Positions 7,697 through 13,245 of a stretch of 13,245 bases of DNA are shown piece by piece. The stretch comes from Candidatus Onthocola stercoravium (GTDB lineage: Bacteria > Bacillota_I > Bacilli_A > RF39 > UBA660). The notes beneath the pieces are model-generated. The model searched no databases, had not been told where the DNA came from, and was given only the letters and a program-made list of their open reading frames with translations. Made by a program: the position numbers and the translations under genes. How positions within the stretch are numbered: position 1 is the first letter of the stretch; each line of letters opens with the position of its first letter. The stretch spans positions 1 to 13,245 of the forward strand of contig DVHV01000053.1 in NCBI GenBank assembly GCA_018711775.1, in the 5' to 3' direction.

Positions 7697-9720
7697 TGAA
7701 AAAAAAGAGAAGTTTAATAATAATTGTGGTTAGTGTAATTGCTGTTATTGCCATTTGTATTGGCTTATATTTTCTTTTAAGTGACGAAAATAAATTAACA
7801 GTTGCTGAAAGAAACTGGATTAATGAAAACATTAATACTATTCAAAATATAAATGTTATTAATAATGCTAATGTTTTTGGTAAAAATGGTGAAGGTGTCT
7901 TCTATGATTTTATTTCTTCTTTTGAAGAAGAATATGGAATGTCTACTAATGCTATAACCTTTAACAGTGGTAATAATCCATCTGGTCTAACATTAGGTTC
8001 AAAAACTAGTGTTAGTGATTCAGATATTGTATTTTATGAAGATCATTATGTTTTAGTAAGTAAAACTGGAGAAAAGATTTCTGAAACAGAAGATTTATCA
8101 GGAAGAACAATAGGTATTCTTAATAGTGATTTAAGTTATGTATCAAAGTATGTTAACAATGTAACAAATGTTAGTTTTACCCAATTTGAATCTACTGAAG
8201 AATTATTTAAAGCCTTAGATGAAGATTTAAATTTTGTAGTAGTTCCTTTATTACAATATCTAGATACAATTTTAAGTAATGATTATAATATAGTTTACCA
8301 TTTCAGTGATATTAAAGTTTATTATACTTTACAAACTAATGACTCAACTCTTAGTAGTGTTTTAAAAAAATTCTATGCTAGATGGCAAGATTATTTTGAA
8401 GAATCTTACAACAGAGCATTATTTGATACATTTACAACATCTTTGAATATAAGTGATACTGAAATTGATTCTCTTCAAAGTGTTACCTATAATTATGGTT
8501 TTGTCAATGCTTCTCCATATGAGGTAATAACTGGTGGTAAATATGGCGGAATAGTAGCTGTTTATCTAAGTAAATTTAGTGACTTCGCTGGTGTTGAATT
8601 CAATTTTGAAAGATACAAAAATTACAATAGATTTACTAATGCTGTTGCTAGTGGTGACATCGATTTATATTTTAATTACTACAATTTTACTGATGATTTC
8701 AATCAAACTAGTGGTTTAAATATCGAATATGTTGTAGCAGCCCGTCGTGATAATTTTGAAGTAATAAAATCAGTTAATTCCCTTATTGGTAAAACTGTCT
8801 ACGTTGGGGAAAATAGTAAAATATATGATTATATTAAAAATATTTCAGGCATAAATATCGAAACATTCTCTACAACTAAAGATTTATTTAAATTAAATAA
8901 ACGTGATGTTTACATAGTTTTAGACAAATATACTTTTGATTACTATAGTGATAATCGTCTTGACAACTATACAGCTAGATATAGTGACTACATTGATTCA
9001 GTTTATACATTTAAAGTAAGAACTGATAGTGCATTATACCGTTTATTAGATAAATATATAAGTTTCTTAGATGAAGAAGAAATAGTTATCGAAGGATTAG
9101 ATAATCATTATGAAACTATAAAAAGTGGTGGAGTAATAACCAAGATTGCTGAATATATTTTATACATTGTAATTATTGCTATCATTATTGCTTTAATAGT
9201 AATTAAAAAGAGTAAAAAAATAACCATTGCTCGTAAAATTAAAAAAGAAGATAAAATGAAATTTATTGATCAACTAACTTCACTTAAGAATCGTAATTTC
9301 TTGAATGAAAACATTGAAACATGGAATAATAATACTATCTATCCCCAAACAATTGTGGTAGTTGATTTAAATAAGATTCAAGAAATCAATGACTTATATG
9401 GTTATAATGAAGGCGATAGACAAATAAAAGCCGCAGCCAATATTTTGGTTAAAACGCAATTAGATAATAGTGAAATCCTGCGTACTGATGGTAATGAATT
9501 CGTTATTTATTTAGTAGGATATAGTCAAAAACAAATAAGTAATTATATTCATAAATTAAATAAAGAAATAAAGAAACTGCCATATGAACATGGTGCTGAA
9601 TTTGGTTATAGTATGATATTAGATGATATTAAAACAATCGAAGATGCCTTAAATGAAGCAGTTGAAGATATGAAGAAACAAAAAGAAGCGGGGAAAAATG
9701 AAAAAGAAACTAAAAGGTGA
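7696..9720 (+). CDS. Tandem Venus-flytrap receptor with degenerate GGDEF output domain
   Basis: The 674-residue protein has a membrane helix at about 8-28, two extracellular modules, a second helix at about 487-503 and a cytoplasmic domain. The first module (about 35-265) opens LTVAERNWI, a hallmark of SBP_bac_3-type sensors such as BvgS/EvgS, and contains LSGRTIGIL. The second (about 268-480) has VNASPYEV and LIGKTVYVG in equivalent places. Both resemble amino-acid-type substrate-binding domains used as ligand sensors. The C-terminal part (525-660) is GGDEF-like: DQLTSLKNR (525-533), D557, N565 and D574 in the metal and nucleotide-binding segment, but DGNEF (598-602) replaces GGDEF and no RxxD inhibitory site precedes it. 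The third signature residue, needed for catalysis, is Asn, so cyclic-di-GMP synthesis is unlikely while nucleotide binding may persist. It overlaps the yihY-family gene by 23 bases. Confidence 0.8.
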   Translation: MKKKRSLIIIVVSVIAVIAICIGLYFLLSDENKLTVAERNWINENINTIQNINVINNANVFGKNGEGVFYDFISSFEEEYGMSTNAITFNSGNNPSGLTLGSKTSVSDSDIVFYEDHYVLVSKTGEKISETEDLSGRTIGILNSDLSYVSKYVNNVTNVSFTQFESTEELFKALDEDLNFVVVPLLQYLDTILSNDYNIVYHFSDIKVYYTLQTNDSTLSSVLKKFYARWQDYFEESYNRALFDTFTTSLNISDTEIDSLQSVTYNYGFVNASPYEVITGGKYGGIVAVYLSKFSDFAGVEFNFERYKNYNRFTNAVASGDIDLYFNYYNFTDDFNQTSGLNIEYVVAARRDNFEVIKSVNSLIGKTVYVGENSKIYDYIKNISGINIETFSTTKDLFKLNKRDVYIVLDKYTFDYYSDNRLDNYTARYSDYIDSVYTFKVRTDSALYRLLDKYISFLDEEEIVIEGLDNHYETIKSGGVITKIAEYILYIVIIAIIIALIVIKKSKKITIARKIKKEDKMKFIDQLTSLKNRNFLNENIETWNNNTIYPQTIVVVDLNKIQEINDLYGYNEGDRQIKAAANILVKTQLDNSEILRTDGNEFVIYLVGYSQKQISNYIHKLNKEIKKLPYEHGAEFGYSMILDDIKTIEDALNEAVEDMKKQKEAGKNEKETKR

Positions 9721-10558
9721 GTTAAAAGAATTCTTTGATAACTTTATTAAAGTTCTAAAAAGACCAGATATGGCTATTTTGCCTGGGCAATTAGCCTTTT
9801 TCTTCGTTTTAGCAATAGTTCCCACAATAACCCTTATTAGTTATGGAGCAACTGCTCTGAATTTATCAACTGATGTTATTTTTGATTTTTTATCAAATGC
9901 CTTTTCTAAAGATATTGCAGCCCTTTTACTTAATGTTCCACAAACAGATAATATATCAGGCTTAAGTTTTTTTGTTGTAGTCGTAGTAGGTTATGTAACT
10001 GCTTCAAATGGACCAGCATCAATTATTGTTACTTCCAATACTATTTATGGCGAAGAACAATCAGGATTCTTAAAAAGAAGATTAAAGGCTCTAATTATGA
10101 CATTTTTCTTAGTATTACTTTTCATATTTATGTTAGTAGTCCCTGTATTTGGAAATAAAATAGTTGAGCTATTTCAATTCGTCGATTTAAATAGTTCCAT
10201 AACTGAAAAAGTAACAATGATTATAACTATTTTACAAGGTCCTATTACTTGGTTAATTATGTATTTCTTTATTAAAATACTATATACCATTGCCCCAAAT
10301 AAAAAAGTTAAAAGCAAAAGTGTAGGATATGGGGCAATATTCACCAGCTTTGCTTGGATAATAATTACTTATATTTATTCGTATTATATTAACAATATTG
10401 CTTATTACACTACATTCTATGGCAGTTTAGCCAATATTGTCATACTTATGATTTGGATTTATTTACTGGCTTATGCTTTTACTATCGGTATGGCTCTAAA
10501 TTATCGTAAAGAGGAAGTAGAATTAGAAAAAACTGGTACTATAAAAGTCCAAGAATAG
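9698..10558 (+). CDS. YihY/BrkB-family integral membrane protein
   Basis: This 286-residue protein belongs to the YihY/virulence factor BrkB family, once mislabelled ribonuclease BN. The molecular function is unsettled; transport or envelope roles have been proposed. About six membrane helices are visible: about 27-54 (with GQLAFFFVLAIVP, the family's first conserved motif), 86-114, 128-150, 172-196, 205-230 and 240-268. The last contains the conserved block YGSLANIVILMIWIYL followed by GMALN. The length is typical and the protein appears intact. The ATG at 9698 lies inside the end of the receptor gene (23-base overlap). No later start codon lies near the receptor stop, so this start is favoured, with coupled translation. 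A structured 3' region and a strong terminator follow. Confidence 0.9.
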   Translation: MKKKLKGELKEFFDNFIKVLKRPDMAILPGQLAFFFVLAIVPTITLISYGATALNLSTDVIFDFLSNAFSKDIAALLLNVPQTDNISGLSFFVVVVVGYVTASNGPASIIVTSNTIYGEEQSGFLKRRLKALIMTFFLVLLFIFMLVVPVFGNKIVELFQFVDLNSSITEKVTMIITILQGPITWLIMYFFIKILYTIAPNKKVKSKSVGYGAIFTSFAWIIITYIYSYYINNIAYYTTFYGSLANIVILMIWIYLLAYAFTIGMALNYRKEEVELEKTGTIKVQE

Positions 10559-10566
10559 ATAATAAT

Positions 10567-10661
10567 AAGATATGTACAACAGGTATTACTTATGTACATG
10601 ATTCCTTTTTTCGATATCAATCTAGTATTAATTTACTAACGATATTGAAAAGTAATATCTT
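10567..10661 (+). other. Structured intergenic region ahead of the terminator
   Basis: Between the yihY-family stop and the terminator are several nested complementary segments. AAGATAT (10567-10573) can pair with ATATCTT (10655-10661). TATGTACA occurs at 10571 and again at 10591, and the two copies can also pair as ATGTACA/TGTACAT. TAGTA (10623-10627) pairs with TACTA (10634-10638), and GATATT (10641-10646) with AATATC (10654-10659). Some of these pairings exclude each other. It could be a folded 3' untranslated region or a small RNA; no known riboswitch class was recognised. AT-rich sequence makes some pairing expected by chance. Confidence 0.3.
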
Positions 10662-10662
10662 G

Positions 10663-10691
10663 AAGTTCCCGTTTGGGAACTTTGTTTTTTT
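10663..10691 (+). terminator. Rho-independent terminator after the receptor/yihY operon
   Basis: AAGTTCCC (10663-10670) pairs perfectly with GGGAACTT (10675-10682) around GTTT, followed by TGTTTTTTT (10683-10691). This is a strong, GC-containing stem with a good T tail. A nearly identical element occurs at 13180-13208. Confidence 0.9.
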
Positions 10692-10698
10692 GCACCAC

Positions 10699-10728
10699 AC
10701 AAGAAACCATACAAGAAACCATACAAGA
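10699..10728 (+). repeat. 12-bp tandem repeat, 2.5 copies, just upstream of the fic promoter
   Basis: ACAAGAAACCAT occurs at 10699-10710 and 10711-10722 without mismatch, followed by half a copy (ACAAGA, 10723-10728). The array ends three bases before the proposed -35 box of the fic gene, where it could serve as an operator, or it could be a simple slippage repeat. Confidence 0.8.
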
Positions 10729-10731
10729 TAA

Positions 10732-10760
10732 TTGCATGTTGTTTGAATGTATAGTATAAT
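10732..10760 (+). promoter_or_regulatory. Probable promoter of the fic gene
   Basis: TATAAT (10755-10760) is a perfect -10 box. TTGCAT (10732-10737) at 17 bases upstream is a weak -35 box (TTG matches only). Transcription would start near 10767, leaving a leader of about 20 bases that holds the ribosome binding site. Confidence 0.55.
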
Positions 10761-10775
10761 ATTATTATCAAAAAT

Positions 10776-10782
10776 GAGGTGA
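10776..10782 (+). promoter_or_regulatory. Ribosome binding site fixing the fic start at ATG 10788
   Basis: GAGGTGA lies five bases before ATG 10788. The GTG at 10779, which would extend the frame by three codons, is part of this site itself and so is not the start. Confidence 0.85.
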
Positions 10783-10787
10783 TAAAT

Positions 10788-11780
10788 ATGAAGTACAATC
10801 CTCCATATACAATTAATAATACAATGATAGAATACCTAAGCAGTATTATGGAAAAAATCGGACAAATAAACAATTATAACACTCTAAATAAAATGCCAGT
10901 GTTAAGAAAAAATATGCGCATTAATTCTATTCATTCGACTTTAGCAATTGAAGCAAATTCCTTGTCACTAAAAGAAGTAAAGGATGTCATAAATGGAATT
11001 CCTGTAATTGGCCCTGAGCGAGAAATAATGGAAGTTCAAAATGCCTATAAAGCATATGAATTAGTAGGCAAGGTAAATCCCTACGAGATAAACGATTTAT
11101 TGAAAGTACATGGAATATTAACAAATATGTTAGTAGATGAATCAGGAGTTTTTAGAAGTGGTAACGAAGGAGTATTTGATGAATTTGGAAATTGTATTTT
11201 TGTTGCTCCAAAACCTGATTTAGTGCCAGATCTTATAAATAATCTATTTGAATTTATAAAAAATAAAAAGGATACAATAAATCCATTAATATTATCCTCG
11301 ATATTTCACTACGAGTTTGTATTCATTCATCCCTTTAGTGATGGCAATGGCAGAATGGCCCGCCTTTGGCAAAACATAATCCTTTCAGATTGGAAAGATA
11401 TTTTTGCATATGTTCCCATAGAATCCTTAATTAAGAATTATCAAGATGATTATTATAAAGTTATTAATGATTGTAATAATTCTGGAGAGTGTACAAAGTT
11501 TATTGAATTCATATTAAAAATGATTGATGAAACTTTTGATGAGTTGTTAGATAATATAAATAAAGAGATAACTCATAGAAACGAATATGTGGCTAAACTT
11601 CTTGAAGTTATGGATTATAATGTTCCGATGAGTGCAAATGAAATAATGAAAAAGTTGAATTTAAAGTCTAAACAATCTTTTAGGGAAGTCTATTTAAATC
11701 CAGCACTTGACATGGGAGTAATAAAAATGACTGATGCTAAAAATCCAACTAATAAGAATCAAAAATATTATAAAGAGTAG
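10788..11780 (+). CDS. Fic-domain protein (probable AMP-transferase) with N-terminal inhibitory motif
   Basis: Fic enzymes transfer a nucleotide monophosphate, usually AMP from ATP, to a hydroxyl side chain of a target protein. The 330-residue protein has the complete active-site motif HPFSDGNGRMAR (181-192): catalytic H181, metal-binding D185, and the phosphate-binding GNGR loop with R189 and R192. Upstream, STLAIEANS (50-58) corresponds to the inhibitory helix of class II Fic proteins, [S/T]xxxE[G/N], with E55 the inhibitory Glu. The residue after it is Ala instead of the usual Gly or Asn. The C-terminal ~70 residues (MSANEIMKKLNL, then FREVYLNPALDMGVIKMT) look like the winged-helix domain often found at the end of this type. 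Target unknown. No antitoxin-like partner is adjacent. It has its own promoter and is flanked by terminators, fitting a separately acquired gene. Confidence 0.93.
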   Translation: MKYNPPYTINNTMIEYLSSIMEKIGQINNYNTLNKMPVLRKNMRINSIHSTLAIEANSLSLKEVKDVINGIPVIGPEREIMEVQNAYKAYELVGKVNPYEINDLLKVHGILTNMLVDESGVFRSGNEGVFDEFGNCIFVAPKPDLVPDLINNLFEFIKNKKDTINPLILSSIFHYEFVFIHPFSDGNGRMARLWQNIILSDWKDIFAYVPIESLIKNYQDDYYKVINDCNNSGECTKFIEFILKMIDETFDELLDNINKEITHRNEYVAKLLEVMDYNVPMSANEIMKKLNLKSKQSFREVYLNPALDMGVIKMTDAKNPTNKNQKYYKE

Positions 11781-11784
11781 CAGT

Positions 11785-11810
11785 AAAAATTATAAAAAGT
11801 AATTTTTGTT
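11785..11810 (+). terminator. Weak AT-only hairpin after fic, possible terminator
   Basis: AAAAATTA (11785-11792) pairs with TAATTTTT (11800-11807) around a seven-base loop, ending in a short T-rich stretch. It starts four bases after the stop codon. The stem has no GC pairs, so termination would be inefficient. Confidence 0.4.
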
Positions 11811-11894
11811 ATGCCAATCCTGACATAAATATTTTAAATTTTTTTATCATGAAATTTATGATATTGAAACTTATATTTATAAAGTTGCAAATTT

Positions 11895-11923
11895 TTGACA
11901 AAAAAATTATTTAATATTATAAT
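11895..11923 (+). promoter_or_regulatory. Perfect-consensus sigma-A promoter for the lipoprotein gene
   Basis: TTGACA (11895-11900), 17 bases, then TATAAT (11918-11923): both hexamers and the spacing are exactly consensus. Transcription would start near 11930. A ribosome binding site AAAGGAG (11938-11944) follows, eight bases before the ATG at 11953. The gene is therefore likely to be well expressed unless repressed. Upstream, TATCAT (11845-11850) and ATGATA (11858-11863) form an inverted repeat, about 30 bases before the -35 box. Confidence 0.85.
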
Positions 11924-11952
11924 ATGCTCAATTTAAGAAAGGAGAGATTTTT

Positions 11953-13152
11953 ATGAAAAAAAATAATATCAAAAAAAAGCTATGTGCTTTATCGTTAGCG
12001 GGTGTTATGACATTTACTGCGGGGTGTTCAAATTCTAAAACGAACAAAGATTTAGATTCTCAAAATCAAACCTCAACATCTTGTGAACAAGTTGACACAA
12101 CCCCACCAACTGTAGAAATAGAAGGAAAACAAATTACAGAAGAAGAACAAGTAAATTCTCAATTGACTAGTCTTATAGCTGCTATGAATATTCCAAATAA
12201 ATTTGAAGTAAGTATTTCAGAAAAAAATATTCTAAATATTTATGATTATGCTGAAGCGGAATTGGATTATGATAGTTTAAATGAACTATTTAAATTTTAT
12301 TATGAAAATTTCCCCCAAAGTAAAATTCTATATAGTCCACATGGAATTAATAATATAGATTTTTCTAAAGTTAATATCAAAAATAATTTAGGAATCTATA
12401 TACTTGATGATAATGATGACTTGGAAAACGTAAAAATAGCAGCTCAAAATTTTACTATTTTTCAATTAAACATTTTCACATTGCAAGAAAATGCTGTCAC
12501 TGAACTATTAAGCTTACTAGAGTTAGTTAGTGCCAAAAATGCCAATATAACTTTATATTTAAATGATGAAGAAGAAAAGACAATTGAAACACTTTTCGCA
12601 AATATTGATTCATCATGGCACTTTAATAGTTTTTATGCTAAGACTAATTGCGATATTTCTCAATATATTAAAAATATAAATGCTAGTTTAATTACAATTA
12701 CATGTGGAAATAAGAATTCTGAAACAAAAAATATAGAGGTAGTTAATGGAGTAGAATCTTTATTCATTAGGTACGATCATTCAGAAAAGGAAGAAGCAAT
12801 AAGTCTTAATTTCGGTGATTTACCAGCCAGTTTAATTCTTTTAAGGATTAGTCATTATGATAAAGTTGAAACAATAAATATTGATTCAATCAACAACTGC
12901 AATTTATCAGTTGTTGTTGATAATTTCGAGTCTTTAGAATCTGCTTTGAATTCAGGACTATTGGACTATCATGTTAATATTCTTATTGGTGATTACTATT
13001 TAATTTCTGAATGCGATAAAATTTCATTATTCCATAATTATAGTTTATTGACTACTTTCGATTTGGCAAATGTTGATAAAAGAGAAATAATAAATGCTAT
13101 TAATGAAAATGAGGAAAGAATAAATAGTATTACTAGAACTAGAATAAAATAA
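11953..13152 (+). CDS. Putative lipoprotein of unknown function
   Basis: I do not recognise a family. The 399-residue protein starts with a basic segment (MKKNNIKKK), a hydrophobic helix (10-22) and a lipobox-like FTAGC with C25, so it should be lipid-modified and anchored on the outside of the membrane. The -3 position is Thr instead of Leu, so the lipobox is not canonical. A Ser/Thr/Asn-rich linker (26-60) follows, then about 340 residues with alternating beta-strand and helix patterns and repeated 'xLxIxxxxNL'-like stretches (for example near 295-325), faintly reminiscent of very divergent leucine-rich repeats. No enzyme motif was seen. It has its own consensus promoter and a terminator just after it, so it is a single-gene unit. 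A shared role with the Fic gene is not indicated. Confidence 0.75.
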   Translation: MKKNNIKKKLCALSLAGVMTFTAGCSNSKTNKDLDSQNQTSTSCEQVDTTPPTVEIEGKQITEEEQVNSQLTSLIAAMNIPNKFEVSISEKNILNIYDYAEAELDYDSLNELFKFYYENFPQSKILYSPHGINNIDFSKVNIKNNLGIYILDDNDDLENVKIAAQNFTIFQLNIFTLQENAVTELLSLLELVSAKNANITLYLNDEEEKTIETLFANIDSSWHFNSFYAKTNCDISQYIKNINASLITITCGNKNSETKNIEVVNGVESLFIRYDHSEKEEAISLNFGDLPASLILLRISHYDKVETINIDSINNCNLSVVVDNFESLESALNSGLLDYHVNILIGDYYLISECDKISLFHNYSLLTTFDLANVDKREIINAINENEERINSITRTRIK

Positions 13153-13179
13153 CTTTTATATTTTGCTTTTTAAACATCT

Positions 13180-13208
13180 AAAGTTCCTATTTGGGAATTT
13201 TGTTTTTT
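13180..13208 (+). terminator. Rho-independent terminator after the lipoprotein gene
   Basis: AAAGTTCC (13180-13187) pairs with GGAATTTT (13194-13201) with one G-T wobble, followed by GTTTTTT (13202-13208). The element matches the terminator at 10663-10691 at 25 of 29 positions, and the four differences are all transitions. Confidence 0.8.
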
Positions 13209-13245
13209 ATATAATAGGAAAGTCATACTTTTTCGAAAAATTTGC

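Noticed and set aside
10559..10691. T-box or known riboswitch controlling fic
   Set aside because: No T-box antiterminator or other known conserved motif is visible, and fic appears to have its own promoter downstream of the terminator.
10699..10728. CRISPR array
   Set aside because: Units are 12 bp, directly adjacent, with no spacers and no cas genes nearby.
10628..10873. Open frame on the - strand covering the fic promoter and start
   Set aside because: It runs through a terminator, the tandem repeat and the fic start, and its hydrophobic composition follows from AT-rich DNA.
13210..13215. TATAAT near the window end as promoter of a following gene
   Set aside because: No -35 box at a workable distance (the region is inside the terminator stem), and no downstream gene is visible.

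Overview
The window is about 13.2 kb of AT-rich, gene-dense DNA. All supported genes are on the + strand, with Shine-Dalgarno sites of the GGAGG type and sigma-A-like promoters. PcrA with LigA, a DUF2207 protein and a YihY-family protein point to a low-GC Gram-positive bacterium, most likely an uncultured member of the Bacilli or a Mollicutes-related gut lineage. That placement is inference. TGA is used as a stop codon here (pcrA and the 7696-9720 gene) and Trp is TGG, so a Mycoplasma-type code is not indicated.

Layout. (1) 1-944: the 3' part of a DUF2207 membrane protein gene, closed by a perfect terminator hairpin. (2) 979-7153: a replication and repair operon behind a good promoter. It holds pcrA (helicase), a sugar-phosphate-type nucleotidyltransferase, and ligA (NAD+-dependent DNA ligase). 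pcrA is interrupted in frame by a 361-residue intein in helicase motif III. The middle of the intein is not LAGLIDADG; it looks like a GIY-YIG-type endonuclease. (3) 7145-10558: three overlapping genes forming a membrane and signalling unit. These are a small single-pass membrane protein of unknown function, a receptor with two Venus-flytrap (SBP_bac_3-like) domains joined through the membrane to a degenerate GGDEF domain (DGNEF), and a YihY/BrkB-family integral membrane protein. (4) 10559-13245: two separately promoted, accessory-looking genes, a Fic-family enzyme with its own inhibitory motif and a lipoprotein of unknown function. They are bracketed by two nearly identical terminators.

How the genes fit together. 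PcrA and LigA both act in DNA repair and replication, and the operon order resembles the pcrA-ligA pair of Bacillus, with the nucleotidyltransferase inserted between them. PcrA can be active only after protein splicing, because the intein separates residues of the ATPase site. The second operon looks like a ligand-sensing membrane system whose cytoplasmic output domain probably binds a nucleotide but has lost the residue needed to make cyclic di-GMP. The Fic and lipoprotein genes have no obvious link to the rest.

The items most worth a second look are the putative GIY-YIG-like intein in pcrA and the tandem-flytrap/pseudo-GGDEF receptor that overlaps yihY. No CRISPR array, tRNA, rRNA or transposase gene was seen. 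No gene-free stretch exceeds 300 bases.
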